Positions 27,001 to 35,849 of a stretch of DNA of 53,383 bases are shown one piece after another (position 1 is the stretch's first letter; the number at the start of each line of letters is the position of its first letter). Where the stretch lies: positions 1 to 53,383 of the forward strand of contig SLNP01000045.1 of NCBI GenBank assembly GCA_007132995.1, read 5' to 3'. Source of the stretch: Bacteroidales bacterium. GTDB lineage: Bacteria > Bacteroidota > Bacteroidia > Bacteroidales > VadinHA17. The position numbers and the translations under genes are program-made. A model generated the notes under the pieces. The model saw only the letters and a program-made list of their open reading frames with translations. It searched no databases and was not told the origin of the DNA.

Positions 27001-27486
27001 GCCGGCATAGTCACTGAGGCACGCAATAGTGTAAGCCGGAAAGGGAAACCCTACGGGGTCTTCACACTGCAGGACTACACCGACTCATTCCGCATAATGC
27101 TGTTTGACAAAGATTATGTTGAGAACAGCAAATATCTTCATGCCGGCTACTTCCTGCTAATCAGAGCAAGGGTTGAAAAGCGACAATACAGCGATGAAAT
27201 AGGTCTTAAGATAAAGAAGATAGACCTTCTGTCAAGTGTAAGGGAAGAAATGATAAGGTCATTCACCATTGGGGTTAATATAAGAGAGCTTACCGACGAT
27301 GTTATAGCCACACTTGAGAGGCTTACAACGGGCAACGGGGGCAAGGCGGAACTGAAATTTATGCTTGCTTCACCACCCGACAAGATATCACTAACCATGT
27401 TCTCAAGGAAAAAAAGGATTCATGTTACAAATGAGCTGGCCGGGTACATAAAGGAGCACCCTGCCCTCTTTTACAAAATAAACTGA
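24004..27486 (+). CDS. dnaE: DNA polymerase III subunit alpha
   Basis: 1160 residues from ATG 24004; the longer frame from a TTG at 23944 starts inside the promoter elements and is rejected. The N-terminal PHP domain begins FAHLHVHTQYSILDGAAG. The catalytic aspartates are in MPDIDIDFDEDGR near residue 405, and GPGRGSAAGSAV near 365 is typical of the C-family palm. The FNKSHSTCYALIAYHTGFLK block and a C-terminal OB-fold (SVAGIVTEARNSVSRKGKPY) follow. It is the replicative polymerase. trxA follows 93 bp downstream with its own possible -7 element. Confidence 0.97.
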   Translation: MANFAHLHVHTQYSILDGAAGIVPLVSRAGELGMKALAITDHGNMFGVKEFHSVATAAGIKPIIGCEVYVASRSATDKSEKEDRAGSHLILLAKDINGYHNLTRLVSAAYSEGFYYKPRTDREMLRRYSEGLIATSACIANDIAVEVINNNMAGAEKALLSYLDIFGDRFYLEIQRHQTNDPKSDREIHPLQERVIAGYRELASRHNVKIVATNDVHFIKEEDAEAHDVLICINTASDYDDPDRLRYSRKEYLRSEQEMRGLFSDIPEAIDNIGEIVDAIEEYPLSHKPIMPLFIIPDRFESQNDYLRHLTYEGAADRWGEITNAIRQRLDFELETIASMGFPDYFLIIWDLLKEAREMNVSVGPGRGSAAGSAVAYSLKITDIDPIRYGLLFERFLNPDRISMPDIDIDFDEDGREEVMRYVVNKYGQDKVAHIITFGTMASKMAIRDVARVKKLPLSDADRLAKMVPERPKITLDQACRESPDLDKERKSGEGIIPEVLELARSLEGSVRQTGVHACGVIIGRDRLDEHIPVCTSKETDLFVTQYDGSHVEDVGLLKMDFLGLKTLSIIKDALINIEKSRGDQIDLSQLGLADRKTFELFSRGETTGLFQFESSGMKRYLRELKPNRFEDLIAMNALYRPGPMEYIPKFIRRKHGLESIDYELPVMEQYLNDTYGITVYQEQVMLLSQELANFTKGEADSLRKAMGKKIRNLMEQMKVKFLEGCQKNGHSPVIADKIWSDWEAFAEYAFNKSHSTCYALIAYHTGFLKANYPAEYMAAVLSRNLNDIKKITLFMDETRRMGIEVLGPHINESDMLFTVNSEGNIRFGLGAIKGVGSGAAAHLIEERRENGPFTTIYDFVERVNLNTLNKKTVEAMAIAGVFDCFPEISRAQYFATDNRGATFIENLIRFGNNVKGLKGTTQQSLFGEDEGFAIVHPDPPEVPDWSKLDKLNREKEVIGIYLSAHPLDDFRLEISAFTNTTLARLQELENFTGKEVSVAGIVTEARNSVSRKGKPYGVFTLQDYTDSFRIMLFDKDYVENSKYLHAGYFLLIRARVEKRQYSDEIGLKIKKIDLLSSVREEMIRSFTIGVNIRELTDDVIATLERLTTGNGGKAELKFMLASPPDKISLTMFSRKKRIHVTNELAGYIKEHPALFYKIN

Positions 27487-27529
27487 TACCCTGTCGAACC
27501 AAATAGCTACATTTTCGTATACCATTATA

Positions 27530-27537
27530 TATATTTG
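27530..27537 (+). promoter_or_regulatory. Possible trxA -7 element (TATATTTG)
   Basis: TATATTTG lies 43 bp before the trxA ATG. It follows an AT-rich stretch but lacks an obvious -33 TTG. Confidence 0.4.
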
Positions 27538-27579
27538 CAACCCAAAAAAGCGATATCAACCTATAAAGATTTACAGATT

Positions 27580-27897
27580 ATGGCAATTGAGGTAAACGAC
27601 AGCAATTTTGACGACATCGTCTTAAAATCGGACCTGCCGGTAATGGTCGATTTCTGGGCAGAGTGGTGCGGCCCCTGCAGGACAATAGCCCCCTATATGG
27701 ATGAGATAGGAGGTGAACTCAAGGGGAAGGCGGTAGTTGCAAAATGTGATGTCGACAATAGTCCCGGTGTCACATCACGCTTCGGGATAAGAAGCATACC
27801 TACCGTTCTATACTTTAAAAACGGAGAGGTGGCAGACAAACAGGTGGGTGCTGTTTCAAAGGCCTCCTTTGCAGATAAACTAAAGGCACTGCTCTGA
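27580..27897 (+). CDS. trxA: Thioredoxin
   Basis: 105 residues from ATG 27580, the usual thioredoxin length; a TTG at 27535 is part of the -7 element. The active site is WAEWCGPCRT near residues 25-34, the buried Asp is in MVDFWA, and the cis-Pro loop reads GIRSIPTVLYF. No signal peptide, so it is a cytoplasmic disulfide reductant. It lies between dnaE and a convergent sensor gene. Confidence 0.96.
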   Translation: MAIEVNDSNFDDIVLKSDLPVMVDFWAEWCGPCRTIAPYMDEIGGELKGKAVVAKCDVDNSPGVTSRFGIRSIPTVLYFKNGEVADKQVGAVSKASFADKLKALL

Positions 27898-28021
27898 AAC
27901 CCCGATAACCGCGGTAACTGTGCCGCAATCTTACAACAGGGCGCTGAAAGCAACTTATCCGGTATATGAGGGCTGATCACCGATCGGGCAGCTATTGCCA
28001 AAAGATAGTTTCCCCGGCTCT

Positions 28022-31000
28022 TCAGGGCACCCTCATGCCGATAAAGAGGATATCATCAACCTGACTGTAGTCGCCCATCCATGACTTTATTTCGTTACAG
28101 AGTATCCCCTTCTGCTCTTCCGGTTCAAGATGGGCTATCTTTTTCAGCAGTCGCTTTACATTTGCACTCTTATATTTCTGGTTAAGCTCTCCGCCAAACT
28201 GGTCTGCAAATCCGTCGCTGAAGAGATAGATCATATCGCCCGCCCTTATGTCAACAGTCACATTTGTGAATCTCTTCTTCTCCTCGTCAGTGCTCTTGCC
28301 AATGGGGAAGCGGTCGGCCTTGTACACCGTTAGCTCCTCCTCCCTCACCAGATATAGCGGATTAAAGGCTCCGGCAAACTCCATCTTGCCCGATAGTTTA
28401 TTGTAAACTATGAGAGAGAGGTCCATGCCATCACTGATAGCCTCTTCATCTCTCTGTATCAGGGCCCTCACAACCTCCTTATTGAGTTGATCCAGTATAG
28501 CAGAGGGTTTGGTGATACCATACTCACGCACTATCTTGTTAAGTGAGTCGTTGCCTATTATCGACATAAAGGCCCCGGGTACTCCATGTCCGGTACAGTC
28601 GACCGCGGCAATAAAGAGGGAGTCGCCATCATCGTGCATCCAGTAGAAGTCTCCGCTCACAATATCCTTCGGCATAAAGAGAACAAATGTTCCGGGAAAG
28701 AGGTCATCGGGAGGCAGCATCGCCCTCTGTATTCTCTCTGCATAGGTTATACTGGCAGTTATATCGCGGTTCTTCTCCTCAATTATCTGGCTCTTATGTA
28801 CCACCTCGGCTGTACGCTCCCTCACCTTATCTTCAAGTATCCGCTTCTCCTTTATAAGCTTCATCTCCCTCATCTTAATGAAGAGATATACCATAGCCAA
28901 TATCATAACAATGACACCGATTCTGAATCCGGTTGTTGCATAGAAGGGGGGCTTGATGGTAAAGCTTAAAGATACCGGCTCTTCATTCCAGTATCCGTCA
29001 CTGTTAAGGGCCTTAACCATAAAGGTGTAGTTTCCCGGACTCAATGACGGGTAGTAGGCCGTGGTCTGTGTGGTAGGAGGCCTCCAGTCTGAATCGAGTC
29101 CCTCAAGCATTACCCTGTATCGGATGGCACCCGGATCTGTAAATGATATAGAGTGATACCTCAAAGTGACCGATCTCTCTCCAAAGCTTAGCTCCATTCC
29201 CTCTTCCATCTCCTTTGGGGTATCATTTACAAGCATCTCTGCCAGATGTATGGGTGGCTCATCCCTTACCGGATGAAATCTGGAGGGATCAATTATGGTA
29301 GCACCCCTCCTGGAGCCAAACCACAACCTCCCTTCGCTGTCGCGATAGGCGGCACTGCTTACAGCCTCAATACCGACAAACCCTCCCCGCCTGGAAAACA
29401 GGGCCGTGGCCCCGGTGTTAAAATCGTACCTGTTAAGCCCCCTGTTTGTCGCTATATAGAGATAGTTGCCATCCTCAATGATCTGTCTGACATGGTTCGA
29501 TACAAGACCATCGTTTTCGGTCAGTCTCATCTCAACCTCACCACTCTTCAGAATAAAGACCCCGCTCTCTGTTCCTACCACTACCCTTCCATCTTCGGTG
29601 CCTGTAATGGTTCTGGGAATATAGTCATCCTCTCCCAGTCTTACTACCTCAAAACTGTCTGTGCCGGGTATATGGCGGTGAAGCCCTATGCGGTTTTCAG
29701 AGCCGACCCACAGCACCCCGTCATCTCCGCACCAGAGCGCGGTAATCCAGTTGCCTGCCAATCCGTCAACCTGTCTGTACTCAACCCCCTGCCAGCTATC
29801 GGTATTCCAGCGGAACAGACCGTCGGTTGTACCCACCCAGATATGGTCCTCTTTGTCAACAGCCATTGCCATAACCCTGTTGTCAGGCCTGCCCCTTCGC
29901 CAGGTGAGGTTATTCACCTCTCCTGCCCGGTGCAGTATACCAGATGCAGCATCACGATAAGAGATACCCATACCGTCGGTACCAATCCAGATATTGCCTC
30001 TCTTATCCGGCACAAAGAACCTGGTCCTGCCAACTTCCCTGCCATCAGAGGCTTTATCGTACAGAGCGACCGCACCACTCTCGTCAAAGAGCCGGTATCG
30101 GGCTATCCCTCCATCGGTTGCAAGCCAGAAAGAACCGTCGGGCCGTTCATTAACAGCATACACAGAGCGGCCGGGCAGCTCATCTTCCCCATCGATCGAG
30201 TAGATATGGTCACCCTTAAAGACCAGCAGCCCCTCGGTGAAATCGCATATCAATATATTGTTCTCGCTATCCTGGTTTATCGAGAATATGCGGTATCCCG
30301 GCAGCCCGTTCTCGGTGTTGAAGTTCACTATGCCCTCATCACAAAACCGGCTTACACCCCCACCATCGGTTCCAACCCAGATATTGCCACGGTAATCTTC
30401 CATAAGAGATGTTACAAACATCCCTGCCAACCCGTCTCTCACATCATAAACAGTCATCTCCCCGCCAGAGGAGATATACCTGTAGAGGCCACCCCAGTGG
30501 GTGCCGAACCAGTAGTCGCCACGCGAATCGTGCAACATCGATGTAAACTGCCACTCGCGCGACATCCCCGGAGGCGCGAAGGCTTCAAATCGCTCCTCCT
30601 CCTTAATATACTGCCTCACCCCCAGATCGGCGATAAAAAAGAGGTTGTTGTCGTTATCAGTATATATACTGAACACCATATCGCTAAGACCCTCCTGCCC
30701 CAGAAATCTCTTGCCGGTCAGCAGATCATCACCCTCATCGGGGAAATCGGCCCTGAAGGCCCCGTTACGCCACAGCGAAAACCAAAGGTAGCCGTCGTGC
30801 TCAGCTATACCATTAACATCTGAATTGATGAAGTCTCCCTCCACCTCAACACGGTGAAACTCTTTACCGTCATAATAGCTTATACCCCCATTAAGGTGTC
30901 CCAGCCATAATCGCCCGCGGCTATCGATGGTCATAGCCCTCACACCCCCGGGCGCTATCCCGTCGTCCACATTAAAGTTTTCAAAGGTGTTGCCGTTAAA

Positions 31001-31219
31001 CCTTGAGAGCCCAACATCGGTACCCAGCCATATATAGTTAGCCGAGTCCTGAAGTGTAAGGTATACCTTTGACGAGCCCAGCCCCTCGGCCGAGCTGTAC
31101 TGTTCAAAGAAATAGTTTTGTGAATACCCGGCAGCAGAGAGGGCCGTAAAAAGAATGATCATCAGGAGCCTGCCCCTGATGATCATCGCTGACACATTCG
31201 GATTAATAATATGTCTCAT
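28022..31219 (-). CDS. Periplasmic two-propeller sensor fused to a SpoIIE/PP2C phosphatase
   Basis: 1065 residues; an ATG at 31186 begins directly at the signal peptide and is an alternative start. Fourteen Reg_prop blade motifs can be counted (for example YIWLGTDVGLSRF, GNIWVGTDGGGVSRF, HIWVGTTDGLFRW), enough for two seven-bladed propellers. A Y_Y_Y beta domain follows (SLSPGNYTFMVKALNSDG), then one membrane helix (about 765-785) and a coiled coil (about 790-840). The SpoIIE/PP2C domain carries SGDFYWMH, AAVDCTGHGVPGAFMS, LFSDGFADQFGG and a final VDDILFIG. The propeller/Y_Y_Y front usually sits on hybrid histidine kinases; here the output is a Ser/Thr phosphatase. It starts 5 bp after the caspase-like gene, so they form an operon. 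Confidence 0.92.
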   Translation of the reverse strand: MRHIINPNVSAMIIRGRLLMIILFTALSAAGYSQNYFFEQYSSAEGLGSSKVYLTLQDSANYIWLGTDVGLSRFNGNTFENFNVDDGIAPGGVRAMTIDSRGRLWLGHLNGGISYYDGKEFHRVEVEGDFINSDVNGIAEHDGYLWFSLWRNGAFRADFPDEGDDLLTGKRFLGQEGLSDMVFSIYTDNDNNLFFIADLGVRQYIKEEERFEAFAPPGMSREWQFTSMLHDSRGDYWFGTHWGGLYRYISSGGEMTVYDVRDGLAGMFVTSLMEDYRGNIWVGTDGGGVSRFCDEGIVNFNTENGLPGYRIFSINQDSENNILICDFTEGLLVFKGDHIYSIDGEDELPGRSVYAVNERPDGSFWLATDGGIARYRLFDESGAVALYDKASDGREVGRTRFFVPDKRGNIWIGTDGMGISYRDAASGILHRAGEVNNLTWRRGRPDNRVMAMAVDKEDHIWVGTTDGLFRWNTDSWQGVEYRQVDGLAGNWITALWCGDDGVLWVGSENRIGLHRHIPGTDSFEVVRLGEDDYIPRTITGTEDGRVVVGTESGVFILKSGEVEMRLTENDGLVSNHVRQIIEDGNYLYIATNRGLNRYDFNTGATALFSRRGGFVGIEAVSSAAYRDSEGRLWFGSRRGATIIDPSRFHPVRDEPPIHLAEMLVNDTPKEMEEGMELSFGERSVTLRYHSISFTDPGAIRYRVMLEGLDSDWRPPTTQTTAYYPSLSPGNYTFMVKALNSDGYWNEEPVSLSFTIKPPFYATTGFRIGVIVMILAMVYLFIKMREMKLIKEKRILEDKVRERTAEVVHKSQIIEEKNRDITASITYAERIQRAMLPPDDLFPGTFVLFMPKDIVSGDFYWMHDDGDSLFIAAVDCTGHGVPGAFMSIIGNDSLNKIVREYGITKPSAILDQLNKEVVRALIQRDEEAISDGMDLSLIVYNKLSGKMEFAGAFNPLYLVREEELTVYKADRFPIGKSTDEEKKRFTNVTVDIRAGDMIYLFSDGFADQFGGELNQKYKSANVKRLLKKIAHLEPEEQKGILCNEIKSWMGDYSQVDDILFIGMRVP

Positions 31220-31224
31220 ATTAC

Positions 31225-33585
31225 CTACCTCTTTATAAAGAAGAAGGTGCCACCCTCATTATCCAGCCCTCTTATAAGACCAAACTGGGGCTCCTGCAAT
31301 CCAACATTCCTTACCGCCTCTGTAACCGTCTCAACTATACTGTTAATGGGAATACAGGCCTGAGGCGTTGCTCTCTGCACATTATTCATCAACACATTGT
31401 AGAAGGTCTGTGTAAATTGCGAGTTATCTGCCGCCAGCTCTACCCCCGCCGATGATACCACCTGGGCAGATCTGGTGGCAACACCACTGAAGTCAGCACA
31501 GTCGGGTATTGTAACATCTCTCATGGCGGTGTAGAAGCCCGGCCCCGATTCACAAGCGTCGGTAACAACCAGAAGATGCTCCAGGATACCGGCATAGGAG
31601 CGCATAAGGCCGGGCAGCGCATCTATATTGAAATAGGTGAGTTCATCGTCTCTTGAGGCATCTACAGGTATCCAGTAGCTTACATTGTTTACGAACACAC
31701 CATGACCGGCATACCACACAAGCAGAGAATTCACATTATTATTGCGTACAAGGTCGCGAAGCTCGACAGAGAAGAACCTCTCCATCTCGGCCCTTGTCAT
31801 ATCTCTCTTGTGAATTATGCGGTGAAACTCATAGTTCTCAAGGGCGCGCTGCATCATCTGAACATCATTGGTTGGCCCCTCGAGCGTGGCAAACCTGGTG
31901 TAGTTAGAGTTCTCTATAAAGATGGCCCATGTAAGCCCCATTGGGTTAGCCTCGGTAAGTGTTGCACCCTCCCGGCTAAGGGTGAACTCAGATACAGCCC
32001 TGTTGCCGTGAATATCCTCAGCCTCGACCGTAATACTCCTCTTGTTGGCCACATCGACCCGTGCACTGAAGGTCGGATTCAGATCGGTCTGAAAATAGGT
32101 GGCGCTTACACCATCTATTGTTATTGACCGTATAAGGCTCTCATCCTGTATTCTTCCCTCTATTCTCTGTACAGCATCATTATTGGGCAGGAAAATAATA
32201 CCCCCATCGCTGGCTCTTGGACTCTGAATAAAAATGAGGGGTGGATCGGTCTCGGTTCGTACTATATCGTAACTCACTCTCTTAACATTGTCGTAGACAT
32301 CTGCCGCCTCTATGGTTATGGCTGTCAGATCTTCAAGGTATATGGTCCGGCTCAGCTCATACCTGTTGACATCTTCGGTAAAATCGAACCTCTCGTCGTT
32401 GACGGTAACATATTTTAGATAGCTCTGATCAGATATTACCGCCGACAACACTACCCTTTCGGCATCGCCCCGCACCGAGATGGCGTCTCCCGCAGGCTCG
32501 GGCACCAGAATCTCTATAGATGGAGGGTCCGACTCACGATTAAGCTCAAAGAGCCTCGCCTTCACATCTTCCAGAGCCAGATGGGCCTCCTCATTGAAAC
32601 GGGCCATCTCCGTAACCCTGTTGTAGTCATTTATTGCCCTGTTGTAGTCCTGTATGGCCTCATATGACCTGGCCCTGGCAATATAAACCTCTACATTGTC
32701 ATCTACTTTGGCAATATAGTTTGAGAAGTCGGCAATGGCGTTTGAATGCTGGTTGAACTGCTGATAATACCGCCCCCTGGTAAGTAGATGATCGGGATTA
32801 TCGGGCTCTATGACTATGTTTCTTGATATATCATTAATAGCCGAGGGGAAGTCCATTTTGCGTAAATAGACAAGGCTCCTTAAGGTGTGGGCACGGGTGT
32901 CGTTATCGTTCCGCTTAAGCACCTCGTTACACTGACTCATCGCCCCATCAAGATCGCCTTCGGCTATAAGCAGCTCGGCGAGTGCCAGCCGCGGATCGGG
33001 ATTATCACCGTCTCTCCTTACAGATTGTTCGAACTCCCGTTTGGCAAGCGTCTCATTGTTAAGGTTCGTATATACCTTCCCTTTAAGATAGTGTGCATGC
33101 GACCTTGTATCTCTGCGGCTTAGCGTTAGGGCGGTATCTGCAACGGCAAGCGCCTGGTCAAGCCTCCTCAGCCTGATAAGGGTAATCACCTTTTCCGGGT
33201 AGATATCGTAGTTCCTCCTTGCAAGCGCCGATGCCCTGTTAAGGTGTTTCAGGGCATCTTCATACCTGCCCAGAATGTTACCGATTCTGCCAAGTGCTAT
33301 AAGAACATCCTCATCCCTTTCTGCAAGGGCATGTGCCCTCTCAAGGTCAGAATAGGCATCTTCGTACCTCTCCATAGCCTCAAGCGCACCTGCCCTGGCC
33401 ATATAGCCGTCGGCCCTGTTGGGTGCGGCCTGAATAATCTGGGTGAACTGCTCATAGGCAGCCTCATACTGCCCCGCCTCCATAAATGTCTCCCCTGTTC
33501 TGGTTAGCTGCCGCACACTCTGCGGCAAGAGTGTGGCAGACAGAATAGAGATAAGTATTCCTGTCAACAGTACTCTCTTTATCAT
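31225..33585 (-). CDS. Secreted TPR protein with a C-terminal caspase-like (peptidase C14) domain
   Basis: 786 residues from ATG 33585, which starts a signal peptide (MIKRVLLTGILISILSA); a GTG at 33627 would only lengthen it. About nine or ten TPR repeats fill residues 20-330. Two beta-rich modules follow, each opened by a PPxIxI(L/Q)xP-type segment (about 345 and 440). The caspase fold occupies about 535-786: AIFIENSNY, the catalytic His in WYAGHG (His 628) and Cys in TDACESG (Cys 678), then SSAGVELA. Both catalytic residues are present. Caspase-type proteases cut after specific basic or acidic residues; location outside the inner membrane is inferred from the signal. It is the first gene of an operon with the propeller-PP2C sensor. 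Confidence 0.9.
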   Translation of the reverse strand: MIKRVLLTGILISILSATLLPQSVRQLTRTGETFMEAGQYEAAYEQFTQIIQAAPNRADGYMARAGALEAMERYEDAYSDLERAHALAERDEDVLIALGRIGNILGRYEDALKHLNRASALARRNYDIYPEKVITLIRLRRLDQALAVADTALTLSRRDTRSHAHYLKGKVYTNLNNETLAKREFEQSVRRDGDNPDPRLALAELLIAEGDLDGAMSQCNEVLKRNDNDTRAHTLRSLVYLRKMDFPSAINDISRNIVIEPDNPDHLLTRGRYYQQFNQHSNAIADFSNYIAKVDDNVEVYIARARSYEAIQDYNRAINDYNRVTEMARFNEEAHLALEDVKARLFELNRESDPPSIEILVPEPAGDAISVRGDAERVVLSAVISDQSYLKYVTVNDERFDFTEDVNRYELSRTIYLEDLTAITIEAADVYDNVKRVSYDIVRTETDPPLIFIQSPRASDGGIIFLPNNDAVQRIEGRIQDESLIRSITIDGVSATYFQTDLNPTFSARVDVANKRSITVEAEDIHGNRAVSEFTLSREGATLTEANPMGLTWAIFIENSNYTRFATLEGPTNDVQMMQRALENYEFHRIIHKRDMTRAEMERFFSVELRDLVRNNNVNSLLVWYAGHGVFVNNVSYWIPVDASRDDELTYFNIDALPGLMRSYAGILEHLLVVTDACESGPGFYTAMRDVTIPDCADFSGVATRSAQVVSSAGVELAADNSQFTQTFYNVLMNNVQRATPQACIPINSIVETVTEAVRNVGLQEPQFGLIRGLDNEGGTFFFIKR

Positions 33586-33711
33586 CGCTTCATAGATTTT
33601 ATAACTCCTTGCAATAAAAACTTTCACAACTATGGGATCTCTTACTGAACAATCCCCTCCTACTCTCCTGTCTCAGAAGCACTGACCTGCCTGCTGTCAC
33701 GCTTCCGGGAC

Positions 33712-33762
33712 AAAAAACGCTGCCTCAGCGCCCACTCAAATTCCGGCAAACAGCCGCCGGAA
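33712..33762 (-). terminator. ribD terminator, two hairpins with T-run
   Basis: Read on the minus strand after the ribD stop: TTCCGGC/GCCGGAA (33762-33741), then CGCTG-AGG-CAGCG (33730-33718) followed directly by TTTTTT (33717-33712). The second hairpin with its T-run is a typical intrinsic terminator and separates ribD from the caspase-like gene. Confidence 0.7.
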
Positions 33763-33802
33763 TATGCAATCATTATCAGTATCAAAATTATAAAAAAAAT
33801 AG

Positions 33803-34894
33803 TTATGATGACCAGTAACTGCAATTTATCTTATTGTATATGATATCGAGAGTACTTCTCTCATACTCCACCCTTCTTGCCACCGGCCCCGGAGCGGCGG
33901 GTGCAGGCAGGCCTTTCCGCCATCTCATCTTCCCTGTAAATACGCGGGCCTCATCCCACAAACCTGAAGAGAGGAAGAGATTATGAATGGTGCCCCCTCC
34001 CTCTACGAATAGCGACTGGATTTCACGCTCGTGCAGTATAGAGAGGAGGTGTTCAATAAAGTCCTCCCTGTCAAATTGCGTAACAATGGTGGTTGTTCCG
34101 GGAAACGATGCTCTGCTGTTCTCCGTTATCAGCAGCACCTCACGACCGCCGCTGAACACCCTGGCCTTACCACTCAGTTCGGCAGAGCGTGAAACTACTA
34201 TCTTCAGCGGCTGCGGGCCGCCGCATAGCCGCACATTAAGCTGAGGGTCATCGGATCGTATGGTGGCACCACCGGCCAATATGGCGGCCTCGGCCGAACG
34301 CCAGCGATGCACCTCCACCCTCTCCTCTTCGCCTGTTATCCAGTTAATTTCCGGTGGGGTTCCCGGCTCTCTCTCCAAATCTATAAAGTGATCGCGGCTC
34401 ATAGCCCATTTAAGAACGACATATGGCCTGCCCTTCTCATGAAATGTAAAGAAACGGCGGTTTAAATTTCGCGCCTCATCTTCACACACCCCTGTAATGA
34501 CCTTACATCCGGCCCTGCGAAGCATCTCAATGCCCCTTCCTGCCACCTTGCTGCTTGTATCGGTTGCTCCTGTAACAACAACAGGTATTCCCGCCTCTAT
34601 TATTGCCTCAGCACATGGTGGTGTTCTGCCATAGTGTGAGCAGGGCTCCAGATTCACATAGAGTATCGATTCACGCAACACATCTCTCTCCTGAACAGAC
34701 TCTATCGCCATCTTTTCGGCATGAGCCTCCCCTGCCCGCTTGTGATATCCGGTGGCTATAACCCTGTTGCGATGCACGATAACCGAGCCTACCAGCGGAT
34801 TGGGCCAGGTCTCTCCCTCAGCAAGAAGTGCAAGGTCGAAGCACTGCTTCATAAACTCTTCATGCCCTTCTCTTTCCGGTATCTGCAAAACCAT
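33803..34894 (-). CDS. ribD: Bifunctional diaminohydroxyphosphoribosylaminopyrimidine deaminase / uracil reductase
   Basis: 363 residues from ATG 34894; an in-frame GTG at 34927 would add 11 residues. The deaminase domain carries the zinc motif GEAHAEKMAIE and LEPCSHYGRTPPCAEAI. The reductase domain begins near residue 150 (RPYVVLKWAMSRDHFI) and has EGGGTIHNLFL near the end. RibD catalyses the second and third steps of riboflavin synthesis. It is divergent from prmC, whose -7 element overlaps the ribD start codon region. Confidence 0.94.
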   Translation of the reverse strand: MVLQIPEREGHEEFMKQCFDLALLAEGETWPNPLVGSVIVHRNRVIATGYHKRAGEAHAEKMAIESVQERDVLRESILYVNLEPCSHYGRTPPCAEAIIEAGIPVVVTGATDTSSKVAGRGIEMLRRAGCKVITGVCEDEARNLNRRFFTFHEKGRPYVVLKWAMSRDHFIDLEREPGTPPEINWITGEEERVEVHRWRSAEAAILAGGATIRSDDPQLNVRLCGGPQPLKIVVSRSAELSGKARVFSGGREVLLITENSRASFPGTTTIVTQFDREDFIEHLLSILHEREIQSLFVEGGGTIHNLFLSSGLWDEARVFTGKMRWRKGLPAPAAPGPVARRVEYERSTLDIIYNKINCSYWSS

Positions 34895-34902
34895 TAACTT
34901 TG
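34895..34902 (+). promoter_or_regulatory. Possible prmC -7 element (TAACTTTG)
   Basis: TAACTTTG lies 77 bp before the prmC ATG and immediately beside the ribD start codon on the other strand. No -33 TTG was seen. Confidence 0.35.
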
Positions 34903-34979
34903 AGCTCTGTGGCGGGGCATATGGCACGGAGCAGATATCTGCCCTCCTCCTCTGCCCTCTTCCCGGTTAATAATCTATT

Positions 34980-35849
34980 ATGGCCACCAAGTTACAAACT
35001 ATAGCCGATACCCGCAGAGTGCTGAAAGAAAAAGTGTCATCGATCTATCCCGGGGCAGAGGCGGGAGCGGTGGTGACCTATCTTCTCGAACATATAACAG
35101 GCCTCACCCCCCTCCGGCAGCTTCAGGAGGGAACCAGGACTCTCAGCAGGGAAGAGAGCGCGCTGCTTGCGGAGGCCTCTTCACAGCTTCTTGAAGGCTG
35201 CCCTGTTCAATATATTACCGGTTACAGCTGGTTTTCAGATCGTCGCATAGGGGTTAACAGGTCAGTGCTGATACCGCGTCAGGAGACAGAAGAGCTTGTT
35301 GTCAGAGCCGCATCGATTGCGGGTGATGATTTCGGCGGAACCATAATTGATCTCTGTACAGGATCGGGGGCCATCGCACTCTCTCTCGCTCTGGACCTTC
35401 CTGAAGCAGAGGTGTGGGCAACAGACATTTCGGTCGCCGCGCTCAGGGTGGCTGCCGCCAACAGTGACAGATACGGTGCAGGCATTAAACTGATAGAGAG
35501 CGACCTTTTAAGCGAAGATTTCACCCCCCTTCCACCTGCTGAAATTATTGTTTCCAACCCACCCTATGTGTCTCTCTCTGAGAAGAGGCATATGGCAGAG
35601 AATGTTACCCGCTACGAGCCGCCAGGCGCACTCTTCGTGCCCGACAGTGATCCGCTACTCTTTTACAGGCCACTTCTGAAGGCGATAGAGGTACTGCTTG
35701 TTCCGGGCGGATATTTCTGCTTCGAAATAAATGAGGCCATGGGCAGGGAGGCTGAGGCCCTCTTTAAAAAAGATTTTATAACAAACTGTTCAGTCTGGAA
35801 TGACATCAACGGGAAAGAGCGATTTATCGAAGGGTTCAGAAGAGGGTGA
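34980..35849 (+). CDS. prmC: Release factor glutamine methyltransferase PrmC (HemK)
   Basis: 289 residues. A helical N-terminal domain leads to RQETEELVV, the SAM motif IIDLCTGSGAIALSLA near 123-138, and the catalytic NPPY (IVSNPPYVSL near 190). PrmC methylates the Gln of the GGQ motif in RF1 and RF2; the RF2 gene (prfB) is at 42348-43446 in this window. Its 3' end overlaps the recX frame by 50 bp. Confidence 0.95.
   Translation: MATKLQTIADTRRVLKEKVSSIYPGAEAGAVVTYLLEHITGLTPLRQLQEGTRTLSREESALLAEASSQLLEGCPVQYITGYSWFSDRRIGVNRSVLIPRQETEELVVRAASIAGDDFGGTIIDLCTGSGAIALSLALDLPEAEVWATDISVAALRVAAANSDRYGAGIKLIESDLLSEDFTPLPPAEIIVSNPPYVSLSEKRHMAENVTRYEPPGALFVPDSDPLLFYRPLLKAIEVLLVPGGYFCFEINEAMGREAEALFKKDFITNCSVWNDINGKERFIEGFRRG

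Noticed and set aside
29246..30823. 525-codon open frame on the plus strand
   Set aside because: It is antisense to the propeller-PP2C gene, whose blade motifs and domain order are unambiguous; the plus-strand product resembles no protein family and reflects codon bias.
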